Part shown: positions 1 to 7,333 of the stretch, piece by piece
How the letters are laid out: the number at the start of each line of letters is the position of its first letter
How positions within the stretch are numbered: position 1 is the stretch's first letter
Assembly: GCA_015056945.1 (NCBI GenBank)
Contig: SVFH01000025.1
Coordinates: 1-33,927, forward strand
Source of the DNA: Lachnospiraceae bacterium
GTDB lineage: Bacteria; Bacillota; Clostridia; Lachnospirales; Lachnospiraceae
DNA length: 33,927 bases
Reading direction: 5' to 3'
Notes under the pieces: generated by a model
Told to the model about the DNA's origin: nothing
The model's input: the letters and a program-made list of their open reading frames with translations, nothing else
Databases searched by the model: none
Translations under genes and position numbers: made by a program

Positions 1-73
1 CCTTACTAACTACCAATACGGGATGTTTTATTTTTTCAATTTTAAGAATATCTCCTTGATGCAGTAATTCCAT
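1..73 (-). CDS. mazF: MazF/PemK-type toxin, N-terminal part only
   Basis: Only the first 24 codons lie in the window. They read MELLHQGDILKIEKIK, then HPVLVVSK, which fits the MazF/PemK start pattern of a GDI motif followed by a P-V-L-V-V-S strand. In this family the protein is a ribosome-independent mRNA endonuclease. The ATG at 71-73 overlaps the stop of the antitoxin gene as TAATG, and a GAGAGG ribosome site sits 7 bases upstream. An earlier in-frame ATG at 77-79 is too close to that site. Identity rests on the partial sequence plus the MazE neighbour. Confidence 0.75.
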   Translation of the reverse strand, partial: MELLHQGDILKIEKIKHPVLVVSK

Positions 74-315
74 TACCATACCTCTCTTCCGACAGGTTCA
101 CCCCAATCATATTCACCATCCAGCATCAACTTTCCATCAAACTCAGCCGCTCTTTCTTCCAATGTTTTATGACGAAAAGGTTTCACTAAAGTAATTACTC
201 CATTCGATACTGTGACATCTAAAATCTCATTCAATCCAATCCCTGCACTTTTCAACACTTCTTTTGGCAATCTGATTCCTTGACTATTTCCCCATTCTTT
301 TACTTGTGCCTGCAT
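73..315 (-). CDS. mazE: MazE/PemI-type antitoxin (AbrB fold)
   Basis: An 80-residue protein whose N-terminal half is a swapped-hairpin AbrB/MazE DNA-binding domain: the pattern VKEWGNSQGIRLPKEVL is characteristic of this family. The acidic C-terminal tail (DGEYDWGEP) is where such antitoxins usually wrap the toxin. The start is well supported by GGAGG at 324-328, 8 bases upstream. It is translationally coupled to the toxin gene by a TAATG overlap. Autoregulation is likely, because tandem palindromic repeats overlap its promoter just upstream. Confidence 0.88.
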   Translation of the reverse strand: MQAQVKEWGNSQGIRLPKEVLKSAGIGLNEILDVTVSNGVITLVKPFRHKTLEERAAEFDGKLMLDGEYDWGEPVGREVW

Positions 316-333
316 CTAAAAACCTCCTTACAT

Positions 334-375
334 TTAGTATATACTTAGTATATACCTAATAGCAAAAAATATCAA
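334..375 (-). promoter_or_regulatory. mazEF promoter with tandem operator
   Basis: On the minus strand a -35 box TTGATA (370-375) is separated by 17 bases from TATACT (347-352). Two perfect tandem copies of TTAGTATATAC (plus-strand reading, 334-344 and 345-355) cover the -10 box. Each contains the palindrome GTATATAC. This is where a MazE-MazF complex would be expected to repress; the binding itself is inferred. Confidence 0.75.
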
Positions 376-701
376 TTCATATCTCTTGACCTTCTCTTGA
401 AAGCAAGCGGAAATTCAAATTCGTGCATACTTTGTCATAGTAAAATTCTTCCGGAAAGTCTCCGCCATATATCTGCAGACAAACCCTTTATCGCTTGATC
501 ACAAATACATAAAATAAAAATATCAGATACGGAAATAAAAAGAAATCACAGAAAAAATATCAAAGATCCCAAGTTCCTTATTCAACTGTTCTATCGTCTT
601 TTTTACCGTTTTCCAAAAACTTAAGTTGAATGCCCCCCATCATTTCCGTTTCTCAGACACAAAACCGACCTTGCCGGTTTTACATCCTTGCCCCGAAAAT
701 C
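376..701. other. Gene-poor spacer with possible decayed coding
   Basis: No intact gene was recognised between the mazEF promoter and the cysK terminator. On the minus strand around 515-615 a short open stretch reads FWKTVKKTIEQLNKELG with coding-like composition. It lacks a start, follows a TGA and soon stops, so it may be a gene remnant. A 6-bp hairpin at 661-679 has no T-run and is not called a terminator. Confidence 0.4.
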
Positions 702-745
702 TAAAAAAGCACCGTCACCATCTTCAAAAGGGGATGTTGACAGTG
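702..745 (-). terminator. Rho-independent terminator after cysK
   Basis: On the minus strand AGCACTGTCAACATC and GATGGTGACGGTGCT pair into a 15-position stem with one G-U pair and one mismatch. They enclose a short loop and are followed directly by TTTTTT. It lies downstream of cysK and of the acetyltransferase remnant, so it closes that transcript. Confidence 0.85.
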
Positions 746-755
746 CTTCTTTGTT

Positions 756-956
756 TTATCCATAAATTGTTTTCGTGAAATATTGTGTAAGCGTGAGTTG
801 TAGTGTAATACTTTTGGTACTGGTAAATAACTCATACCTGCAATCCTGAAATTCCTTCTCCATTGCCAATAAAAGTTGCGTACCGATTCCCTGTTTTTGC
901 ATTTTAGGATGTACCATCAATTTGCCGATCTTCTCTATCAAAATCCCTTTCCTCAT
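756..956 (-). pseudogene. GNAT acetyltransferase, C-terminal remnant
   Basis: The 66 codons contain the GNAT acetyl-CoA motif region (IGKLMVHPKMQKQGIGTQLL, residues 11-30) and then YELFTSTKS, a typical late GNAT segment. The N-terminal half of the fold, usually about 70 residues, is missing, and no ribosome site fits the ATG, which lies 10 bases after the cysK stop. After STKS the usual LYE..GY ending is replaced by an unrelated tail. A better match to a GNAT ending (YTIFHENN) appears in another frame, so a frameshift is likely. I read this as a dead fragment of a gene that was cut off next to cysK. Confidence 0.7.
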
Positions 957-965
957 CCGCCTGCA

Positions 966-1898
966 TCAGGCCTCAAACATCGTCGTAGACAAATATCTGT
1001 CTCCCGAATCCGGCAATAATACCACAATGTTTTTCCCTTTATTCTCGGGACGTTTGGCCACTTCAATTGCAGCGTGCAAGGCTGCTCCCGAAGAAATTCC
1101 TACAAGGATTCCTTCTTTCTGTCCAATCATTCTTCCTTTAGCATAAGCATCCTCGTCGGTAACGGTAATAATCTCATCGTACACGGAACGATCCAGCGTA
1201 TCCGGAACGAAATTCGCACCAATCCCCTGTATGCCGTGCGGTCCCGCAGTTCCGCCCGAAAGAAGCGGTGATGCTGCAGGCTCAACTGCAATTACTTTGA
1301 TTTCAGGATTCTTCTCCTTTAAATAGCGGCCGGTTCCGGTTAATGTACCGCCGGTTCCCACACAGGCAACAAAAATATCTGCTTCCCCATCCGTATCTTC
1401 GTAAATCTCCGGTCCCGTGGTGTTATAATGTGCCTTGGGATTATCAGGATTCACAAACTGCCCGGCAATCATGCTTCCCGGTATTTCACGTTGCAATTTC
1501 TCTGCCTTTGCTACGGCTCCTGCCATTCCTTTAACACCTTCCGAAAGCACAAGTTCTGCGCCGTATGCCTTAATCATTTTTCTTCTCTCTTCCGACATCG
1601 TATCGGGCATGACAATAATAACCTTATAGCCCTTCGCCGTAGCAACAAGCGCAAGTCCGATTCCCGTATTTCCGGATGTCGGCTCGATAATTACTGCACC
1701 CGGTTTCAGCCTGCCGTCTTTCTCTGCAGCTTCTATCATATTAAGCGCCACCCTGTCTTTCACGGAACCGCCCGGATTTAAAAATTCCAGTTTTGCCAAA
1801 AGTCTTGCTTCCAGCCCTAACTCTTTCTCGATATGTGTAAATTCCATAAGAGGAGTGTGTCCGATTAACTGCTCCGCAGAAGTCAAAATTTTTGCCAT
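966..1898 (-). CDS. cysK: Cysteine synthase (O-acetylserine sulfhydrylase)
   Basis: A 310-residue PLP enzyme of full family length. It makes cysteine from O-acetylserine and sulfide in the cytoplasm. Visible motifs are the PLP-lysine segment GGSVKDR (Lys47), the substrate loop TSGNTG (74-79), the phosphate-binding GTGGT (181-185) and GISSGA near residues 267-272, whose Ser contacts the PLP ring nitrogen in the family. The start is supported by GGAGG at 1906-1910. It has its own promoter and terminator, so it is probably monocistronic. Cystathionine beta-synthase-like relatives share the motifs, but the length and the intact CysK motif set favour CysK. Confidence 0.95.
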   Translation of the reverse strand: MAKILTSAEQLIGHTPLMEFTHIEKELGLEARLLAKLEFLNPGGSVKDRVALNMIEAAEKDGRLKPGAVIIEPTSGNTGIGLALVATAKGYKVIIVMPDTMSEERRKMIKAYGAELVLSEGVKGMAGAVAKAEKLQREIPGSMIAGQFVNPDNPKAHYNTTGPEIYEDTDGEADIFVACVGTGGTLTGTGRYLKEKNPEIKVIAVEPAASPLLSGGTAGPHGIQGIGANFVPDTLDRSVYDEIITVTDEDAYAKGRMIGQKEGILVGISSGAALHAAIEVAKRPENKGKNIVVLLPDSGDRYLSTTMFEA

Positions 1899-1910
1899 AA
1901 TAATACCTCC

Positions 1911-1945
1911 AAGCCGCTTCCTTCACACAGAAAAGAAAGCGGCTT
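1911..1945 (-). promoter_or_regulatory. 5'-UTR hairpin touching the cysK ribosome site
   Basis: On the minus strand AAGCCGCTTTC and GGAAGCGGCTT form an 11-bp stem (one G-U pair) with a 13-base loop. The stem ends directly at the GGAGG of cysK. No T-run follows in the direction of cysK, so it is not a terminator for this strand. On the opposite strand it is followed by T-rich sequence, though no plus-strand gene leads into it. Confidence 0.7.
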
Positions 1946-1964
1946 ACTTTATTTTTTATGTTTT

Positions 1965-1993
1965 ATTTTATCAACCGAATACCTTTTGGTCAA
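1965..1993 (-). promoter_or_regulatory. Sigma-A promoter of cysK
   Basis: Minus strand: TTGACC at 1988-1993, 17-base spacer, TAAAAT at 1965-1970. The predicted start is near 1957, giving a UTR of about 60 bases that carries the hairpin at 1911-1945. Confidence 0.75.
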
Positions 1994-2009
1994 TGGAAAG
2001 ACTTGCTAT

Positions 2010-2708
2010 TTATCGTTTCTCAAACGCTTTTTGATATGCCAACGCAAAGCAGATTGCAATTACCAGAAGGTTCCCACCAAGAATCAGTACTGTCTCGGTT
2101 CGAACTTCAAACGCTGAAAGACTGTTTACCATAGAATACAATTGTCCCGAGTAAAAGAACTTTGCCACTTTAGCAATATTTTCGTTGAAAAAAGCAAGCA
2201 TGGGCAAGAAAGAAAAGACTAACATCAAAGGAACCGTCATCGATGTTGCTGTCATCTGATTTGAGCTCCAAACTCCGATTGCTCCTCCTGCCAGCGTGGA
2301 AATAATATGCCCCACCAGCATAATCAGCATAAACACAAGCAGTTCTTTCCCGCGGTATCCGCCGACCAGCCCGATTACCGACGAGCCAAGCATACAGATA
2401 GCAAGAATATAGATTGCATTTCCTACCAGATACTCAAAAGCATTCACATTACACATCTGCAAAACGCGCAATGTATTCTTTTCTTTCTCCTCTGCAATAA
2501 TAGTGGACATTGCGGTAAGCGGCGCCATTCCGACATACATAACAGCAAAGAGATTTGCAAAGAAGTGTTCCTGCATTCCCGGAATTTCAACTGCCTTCTC
2601 CATCACAATTGTAAGACCGGGAAACATGATGAACTGAATCAGAATTGCTTTGTTTTTCAAGGTGTCTTTCAGCTGTTTCCAAAGAACAGCAAATATATGA
2701 TATATCAT
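2010..2708 (-). CDS. ABC-2 type transporter permease
   Basis: A 232-residue membrane protein with about six hydrophobic segments in the ABC-2 permease arrangement: an N-terminal segment after KQLKDTLKNKAILIQF, then an EEKEKNTLRVLQM loop typical of these permeases, then four or more helices. It would form the channel of an exporter with the ATPase encoded just upstream. Its ATG overlaps the ATPase stop as ATGA, so the two are translationally coupled. The substrate cannot be told from sequence. The operon context (LytTR plus DUF3021) suggests peptide, bacteriocin or drug efflux or self-protection. Confidence 0.85.
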   Translation of the reverse strand: MIYHIFAVLWKQLKDTLKNKAILIQFIMFPGLTIVMEKAVEIPGMQEHFFANLFAVMYVGMAPLTAMSTIIAEEKEKNTLRVLQMCNVNAFEYLVGNAIYILAICMLGSSVIGLVGGYRGKELLVFMLIMLVGHIISTLAGGAIGVWSSNQMTATSMTVPLMLVFSFLPMLAFFNENIAKVAKFFYSGQLYSMVNSLSAFEVRTETVLILGGNLLVIAICFALAYQKAFEKR

Positions 2709-3559
2709 TGATTTAATGTACCTCCCGTTAATTCCATAAATATGCTTTCGAGGTCCGGCTCGGAAGTATGTAACGTCTCCACTTCACCGTTTCGCAAATA
2801 CGCAGCCAACATTTCAATCTGCGCATTTTCCTGTCGCAGCTCCATCTCTTCACCATTCTTTAAATGAAGACGGAATTTCTGTATTTTATTATACTTTCTG
2901 CAAAGCGCCTCCGGATTTCCATACTCTACAATCTCCCCTTCGTTAAGCAAGGCAATATTGTCGCATAGTTTTGCCGCTTCATGCATGTTATGGGTTGTCA
3001 GAAAAATGGTCGTCCCCTTCTCCTTCTCCGCAAGAATCATTCTGTGAATCTCTTCCGTTGTGACAGGATCTAAACCGCTTGTCGGCTCATCGAGAAACAG
3101 TATATCCGGACTCCTAAGAATTGCCCTTGCAAAAGAGAGACGATTTCGCATCCCCTTCGATAACTTCGAAACCGATTTGCGCCCGGCATCCGCCAGTCCG
3201 ACCCTTTTAAGTACCTGCGCAATTTCACCGGTCCCCTTCCCGTCAATCATCTCATAGAATTTCAGATTATCGAAACAACTCATTCTTTCGTACAGCCCGA
3301 AATGATCCATCATCACACCGATTCTGCGGTACTGCTCACCGGTCAGTTTTCTGCTGTCTGTACCCTCCAGAAAGCAGTCTCCTTTTGTCGCTGACAACTG
3401 CCCTGTTATGATATTAATCAATGTTGTTTTACCTGCGCCGGAAGGTCCGAGCAGTCCAAAAATCTCTCCTTTTTTTACTTCTAACTGAATATCTTTTAAT
3501 ACTTCTTTATCCTTAAAAGAATGGCTGATATGTTTTAATTCGATTGCAGCCTGCATCAC
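2705..3559 (-). CDS. ABC transporter ATP-binding protein
   Basis: A 284-residue ATPase. Walker A is GPSGAGKT (38-45), the signature is LSKGM (133-137) instead of LSGGQ, Walker B is ILFLDEPT (153-160), and the switch His is residue 190. At the Q-loop position the usual Gln is replaced by Asp85 in GVMMDHFGLYERMS, a variant I associate with BcrA-like and LytTR-linked exporters. A C-terminal extension after residue 220 is typical of drug-type ABC-2 ATPases. The first possible start is GTG at 3557-3559, 7 bases from GGAG. An ATG at 3554-3556 gives TGATG coupling with the upstream gene. Either choice changes one residue. Confidence 0.92.
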   Translation of the reverse strand: MMQAAIELKHISHSFKDKEVLKDIQLEVKKGEIFGLLGPSGAGKTTLINIITGQLSATKGDCFLEGTDSRKLTGEQYRRIGVMMDHFGLYERMSCFDNLKFYEMIDGKGTGEIAQVLKRVGLADAGRKSVSKLSKGMRNRLSFARAILRSPDILFLDEPTSGLDPVTTEEIHRMILAEKEKGTTIFLTTHNMHEAAKLCDNIALLNEGEIVEYGNPEALCRKYNKIQKFRLHLKNGEEMELRQENAQIEMLAAYLRNGEVETLHTSEPDLESIFMELTGGTLNQ

Positions 3560-4029
3560 TCATCTTCTCCTTTCAAAAGTTCGAGTGCGTTCTGCAGTTT
3601 GGCGTTATCCCTCTTTTCCTTCAAAACCGACAGTACAACGCTGACGGTTGCACAAACGGCGAAACAAATCAGGAACATTACCCAAGGTAAAACCATGTTT
3701 ACCGGGAACCAGCGGAATATCGTCGCAAACACCGCAATGAGAATCACGATTGAGAAAAATGTTAATACAAAACGTACCGCAAGGCTCATTTTCTTGAATA
3801 TTTTATCCGTAAAAAACATCCATTCCAATACGGTAATCAGAAACGAAGATACAAAAAACTGAAGCAGTGTCTGCAGTGCAATGCCCTTATTGCCCAGCGC
3901 AAAAATCGTAGAGACCGCTTTGGCATTCTCACCGAATATAAACGTAAAGAGCAAAAGGCACATCACTGAAACGCCGAAAATCATCATAACATTTGTCATA
4001 AAATCAAATATGGTATCTTTTTTAATCAT
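3556..4029 (-). CDS. DUF3021 family membrane protein
   Basis: A 157-residue protein with four predicted transmembrane segments (about residues 12-33, 45-72, 84-108 and 112-133) and a charged cytoplasmic tail (LKEKRDNAKLQNALELLKGEDE). DUF3021 proteins are usually encoded next to LytTR regulators. In the LytTR regulatory systems studied in streptococci, the membrane partner holds the DNA-binding protein inactive. The gene starts 3 bases after the LytTR gene and overlaps the ATPase gene, so all four form one unit. The inhibitory role here is inferred from context. Confidence 0.82.
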   Translation of the reverse strand: MIKKDTIFDFMTNVMMIFGVSVMCLLLFTFIFGENAKAVSTIFALGNKGIALQTLLQFFVSSFLITVLEWMFFTDKIFKKMSLAVRFVLTFFSIVILIAVFATIFRWFPVNMVLPWVMFLICFAVCATVSVVLSVLKEKRDNAKLQNALELLKGEDE

Positions 4030-4032
4030 CTC

Positions 4033-4470
4033 TTAAACCCCCAGTCTTTTCTTAATCTCTTCCGCATACTGTCTTGAAACCATTACCTGTTCACCATTTT
4101 TTAACGTCAGGCGGAGCCTTCTCTCCACATCATTTCTGATTGTTTTGATGAACTTTAAGTTCACAAGACAGGATTTGCTGATGCGGAAGAACCCTAACCT
4201 GCACAGCTTCTCTTCCATTTCGTACAACTTTAGCTTCGACTCAAACACATCCTCTTGCGTGTAAACGAAAGTTCTGCGTTCAAGCGCCTCAACATAAGAA
4301 ATCTTTCCTACGTCAATCAGGTGGGTTTCTTCCTCCTTGCTTACCAGCATCTGCTGATTCAGAATCCGCAGGGTTGCCATGATATTCTCTATTTCATCCG
4401 TCAGTTGATTGCAATGTATTGCGATTTCCGTTTCCGAAACATTCTCATCAATATTGATTGTGATTTTCAT
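4033..4470 (-). CDS. LytTR-domain transcriptional regulator
   Basis: A 145-residue DNA-binding protein. Residues about 50-145 form a LytTR domain, with the hallmark stretch ISYVEALERRTFVYT, then FFRISKSCLVNL and a final NGEQVMVSRQYAEEIKKRL. The first 45 residues are a short extension without a receiver domain, so it is not a classical response regulator. Members like this are usually paired with a membrane inhibitor, matching the DUF3021 gene 3 bases downstream. The start is supported by AGGAGG 9 bases upstream. A pair of GTT-core direct repeats upstream suggests autoregulation. Confidence 0.9.
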   Translation of the reverse strand: MKITINIDENVSETEIAIHCNQLTDEIENIMATLRILNQQMLVSKEEETHLIDVGKISYVEALERRTFVYTQEDVFESKLKLYEMEEKLCRLGFFRISKSCLVNLKFIKTIRNDVERRLRLTLKNGEQVMVSRQYAEEIKKRLGV

Positions 4471-4491
4471 TTATGCGCACCTCCTGATACC

Positions 4492-4554
4492 AATTTAGCA
4501 CAGAATCATTTTAATACAAGTAGCGGAAACGTAAGTTGCCGGATTTGAAACATG
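4492..4554 (-). promoter_or_regulatory. LytTR operon promoter with direct-repeat operator
   Basis: On the minus strand CATGTTTCA (4546-4554) and TACGTTTCC (4525-4533) share the GTT core, with a 12-base gap and a 21-bp period, the spacing known for LytTR sites. Five bases downstream is TTGTAT (4514-4519), a 16-base spacer and TAAATT (4492-4497). An activator site just upstream of a poor -35 box fits LytTR-type activation. Binding is inferred. Confidence 0.6.
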
Positions 4555-4573
4555 ACTTACCGAAAACAAGTTT

Positions 4574-6202
4574 TTATAAGATTGCTTTCAACTTTTCGGA
4601 CTCAGTTTCGATGACTTTTTTATCAATTCTTTGGAACAGAATCTCCACTTCCGGAAGCTTGAAGCCTGCGGGAACACTCTTCTGTGCCCAGTTAAGTTCT
4701 ATCGACAGCCACTTGCTGACCTTCTCTGAGGAGAAGGGTAAAAACGGTGCCAGAAGCACAGACAGATTGGCAATGATTTGCACACACTGATACAATGTAT
4801 CCTGACATTTCGCTTCGTCAGTGGTGCGCGTAATCCACGGCTGCTCACTGTCAAAGAATTTGTTGGCACTTCTTATAAATTCAAAAATCTCATCCAGCGC
4901 ATCCTTAAAAGCGCCATCTTCAATCTGCTTGCCGACACGACCATACAATGCCGTAATCTTCTGCTCTGTCTCCGGTTTTAGCGTCCCCTGCGGCACCACA
5001 CCGTCCCAATATTTGCCAATAAAAGCAAGAGAGCGGTTCACGAAATTGCCGTATGCGCCAAGTAACTCACCATTGTGACTGTTGATGTATTCACGCCAGG
5101 AAAAATCCGCATCCTTTTTCTCCGGTCCGTTCGCAATGAAGAAATATCGGATGGAATCCGGCTCGTATTTGCCGATTAAGTCTTTGATCCAGATTGCGTA
5201 ATTTTTGCTTGTAGAAATCTTCTTTCCTTCCAATGTCAAATACTCACTGGATACGATTTGGTCAGGCAGGTGCCAACCGTCCCCGTTTGCCAGTAAAAGT
5301 GCCGGCAGAATAATCGTGTGGAACGGAATGTTATCTTTGCCATGTACATAATAGTGCTTCGCATCCTTTCCCCAAAGCTCTGCAAAAGAAGTCCCTTTCC
5401 GTTCCGCTGCAACTTTGCTCGCCGACAAATATCCAAGCACATTCTCCGCCCAGATGTAGATGGATTTCTCTTCATATCCTTCTTTCGGCACATCAATTCC
5501 CCAACCTAAATCTCTGGTTAAGGCACGGTCTCTTAATCCCTCTTCAATATATCTGTTGGTAAAAGAAACCGCATTTTTACGCCAGCCCTTATTCTCGTCC
5601 GCCAACGCACGCAACTCCTTTTCCAGCTTGGAAATTGCAATGTATAAATGTTTTGACGGTTTAAATGAAATCTTATTTTTACACACTGCGCAAATCGGCT
5701 CCAGCAGATTCTCCGGCTCTAATACAGTACCGCATGCATCACACTGATCGCCTCTTGTATCCTCACCGCATTTCGGACATTTACCAAGTACGAAACGATC
5801 CGCAAGGAATGTATCACAACAGGTACAATATGCCTGCGGCACCTCTTTCTCGTACACATACTCACTTTCATACAATTTGCCGTGAAATTCTTTGATAAAG
5901 GATTTATGCTCCTCTGCCGAAGTCTTCGTATATTCCTCATAACTGAATCCCAATGCACGGAAGCATTCCGTGAATTCCTCATGATACAAATCGCTGATTT
6001 CACGCGGACTTCTGTTCTCCTGTTTCGCACGGATTGCCACCGGTGTTCCGTGACAATCGCTGCCTGATACAAAGTAAACATCATCGCCAATCGCACGATG
6101 ATATCTTGCCAGAACATCTCCCGGCAATAAACCTGCAATGTGTCCTATATGTAACGATCCGTTTGCATACGGCCAAGCGCCGCCAATTAATACTTTATTC
6201 AT
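4574..6202 (-). CDS. metG: Methionyl-tRNA synthetase
   Basis: A 542-residue class I synthetase charging tRNA-Met. HIGH is exact at 18-21 and the KMSKS loop is KISTS at 328-332. Four cysteine pairs lie between residues 126 and 174 (including C142/C145, C154/C157, C171/C174), which is the zinc-knuckle insert. The anticodon-binding helical domain follows to the end. The protein stops at ESEKLKAIL and lacks the roughly 100-residue C-terminal dimerisation/tRNA-binding domain found in longer bacterial MetRS, a known natural variant. The start lies behind a weak GAGGTAGAG site. Expression is probably controlled by the T-box leader about 390 bases upstream. Confidence 0.95.
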   Translation of the reverse strand: MNKVLIGGAWPYANGSLHIGHIAGLLPGDVLARYHRAIGDDVYFVSGSDCHGTPVAIRAKQENRSPREISDLYHEEFTECFRALGFSYEEYTKTSAEEHKSFIKEFHGKLYESEYVYEKEVPQAYCTCCDTFLADRFVLGKCPKCGEDTRGDQCDACGTVLEPENLLEPICAVCKNKISFKPSKHLYIAISKLEKELRALADENKGWRKNAVSFTNRYIEEGLRDRALTRDLGWGIDVPKEGYEEKSIYIWAENVLGYLSASKVAAERKGTSFAELWGKDAKHYYVHGKDNIPFHTIILPALLLANGDGWHLPDQIVSSEYLTLEGKKISTSKNYAIWIKDLIGKYEPDSIRYFFIANGPEKKDADFSWREYINSHNGELLGAYGNFVNRSLAFIGKYWDGVVPQGTLKPETEQKITALYGRVGKQIEDGAFKDALDEIFEFIRSANKFFDSEQPWITRTTDEAKCQDTLYQCVQIIANLSVLLAPFLPFSSEKVSKWLSIELNWAQKSVPAGFKLPEVEILFQRIDKKVIETESEKLKAIL

Positions 6203-6278
6203 AATCTCTACCTCATTTCTTTCTGTGATATCACGATACTAAGCCCCTTCAGCCCGGGGCGGTTAACGGTTACGGTTC

Positions 6279-6590
6279 ATATTCGGATATTCAAAAAAGG
6301 GACTCAAAACAGGTATGTACAAGGAACATGAATCTTTTTTATTCTTGGATTTTGATTTGGACAAATAGATTTTCTTAATGTTTCTCAACTCTGTCAGCAA
6401 GCCGACAACACGATGTTGTCGGAAGGTTCAACGTAGCATGGACGCTACGTTTGAACCGTTTGCGTCTGTTTCCCGGATCCTTGGAAGAAACATTTAGAAA
6501 ACCTTCTGTCTAAAGCACGACAAGGATAAAAAAGTTCTATGCTCCTTGTACGTGACATTATGTAAAATCCCTTTTTGAATATCTGAATAA
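6279..6590. repeat. Fold-back element with two internal hairpins
   Basis: Two arms, 6279-6388 and 6483-6590, are inverted copies of about 110 bp that align almost end to end with scattered mismatches. Shared blocks include GATATTCAAAAA, GTACAAGGA, CTTTTTTAT and AATGTTTCT. The centre contains two stems: 6402-6422 (9 bp, perfect) and 6425-6457 (13 bp with one bulge). No coding sequence or clear target-site duplication was seen. It occupies nearly all the space between the T-box terminator and metG. Confidence 0.8.
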
Positions 6591-6594
6591 CAAA

Positions 6595-6888
6595 TAAAAA
6601 AGCCCTCCTCTCTGAAAATTTCTTTTCAGGGACGAGAGCTGTCGCTTCGTGTTACCACCCTAATTCACTCATACCTCACGATATAAGCCTTATCGACTAC
6701 GGACGAGAAATGATTCATCGATAGTCTATCACTGTAACGGGTGAACCCGTCGTAGCCTAGGCATAAATGCTTCGGTACGCAGCTCCGAGACCATGTTCGG
6801 CAGTTCCTTCTGCATCCGCTCTCACCAACCCGGACTCTCTGTAACATATCTAACCGCTTACTCTTCTCTTCACAGCCTTTTTTTTGAT
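6595..6888 (-). ncRNA. T-box riboswitch, methionine-type
   Basis: Minus-strand leader RNA. The T-box itself is AGGGTGGTAACACG (6648-6661), followed by a terminator stem (about 6601-6640) with loop GAAA and TTTTTT, which competes with the T-box antiterminator. Upstream are the Stem I features: an AGAGAG...GGTTGGTGAGAG block and the specifier side reading GAACATGGTCTCGGAG. The ATG at 6792-6794 would be the specifier codon for Met. A stem with ACGGGT/ACCCGT matches Stem III. Uncharged tRNA-Met should allow read-through into metG. Confidence 0.93.
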
Positions 6889-6916
6889 ACTATAACACAA
6901 TATTCTGTTTTTGCAA
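6889..6916 (-). promoter_or_regulatory. Promoter of the T-box/metG transcript
   Basis: Minus strand: TTGCAA at 6911-6916, 16-base spacer, TATAGT at 6889-6894. The leader RNA begins a few bases later. It lies directly after the thioredoxin gene with no terminator visible between them, so some read-through from upstream is possible. Confidence 0.65.
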
Positions 6917-6962
6917 GTCTTTTTTGAAAGAATATGTTTTGTGCAACAGCGGACACATAATT

Positions 6963-7274
6963 TTATTCCGCAATAAGCTCCAACAAATCCTCTTTGCCGT
7001 CAGCGCCGGTCTGTCTGTTCACCGCCTTGCCGTCTTTCATTACAACAAAAGTCGGAACACCCATAATCTGGAATTGTTCTGCCAGTTCCGGCTGTTCATT
7101 CACGTTGATTTTACCGACTTTAATATCACTTCTCTCTTCTGCAATTTCATCAACAATCGGTAAAAGCCTGCGGCACGGACCGCACCATGCTGCCCAGAAA
7201 TCAAGCAAAACCGGCTTGTCCGATTTCAGAACCTCTGCTTCAAAATTCTCCGCTGTAATCGTAATTGTTGCCAT
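6963..7274 (-). CDS. trxA: Thioredoxin
   Basis: A 103-residue cytoplasmic protein of normal thioredoxin length. The active site is WCGPC (residues 30-34) and the cis-proline is in GVPTF (Pro74). It reduces protein disulfides, receiving electrons from thioredoxin reductase, which is not in this window. The residues after the active site are RR rather than the usual K, a common clostridial variation. An AAGGAGGAG site lies upstream. It follows a lipoprotein gene by about 60 bases and may be co-transcribed with it. Confidence 0.93.
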   Translation of the reverse strand: MATITITAENFEAEVLKSDKPVLLDFWAAWCGPCRRLLPIVDEIAEERSDIKVGKINVNEQPELAEQFQIMGVPTFVVMKDGKAVNRQTGADGKEDLLELIAE

Positions 7275-7333
7275 ACCACCACTCCTCCTTATTCACGCAA
7301 TATTATTCTTTCTCCATTCTGTATTTTTATACC

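Noticed and set aside
661..680. Short AAACCG/CGGTTT hairpin as a terminator
   Set aside because: Only six pairs and no adequate T-run; the terminator at 702-745 already ends the cysK transcript.
4821..6067. Plus-strand open frames opposite metG
   Set aside because: They are antisense to a certain gene, have low-complexity or Cys/Phe-rich translations and no ribosome sites; shadows of metG.
6203..6888. SAM (S-box) riboswitch before metG
   Set aside because: The conserved AGGGTGGTAACACG T-box with its terminator and specifier ATG is present; S-box core motifs are not.
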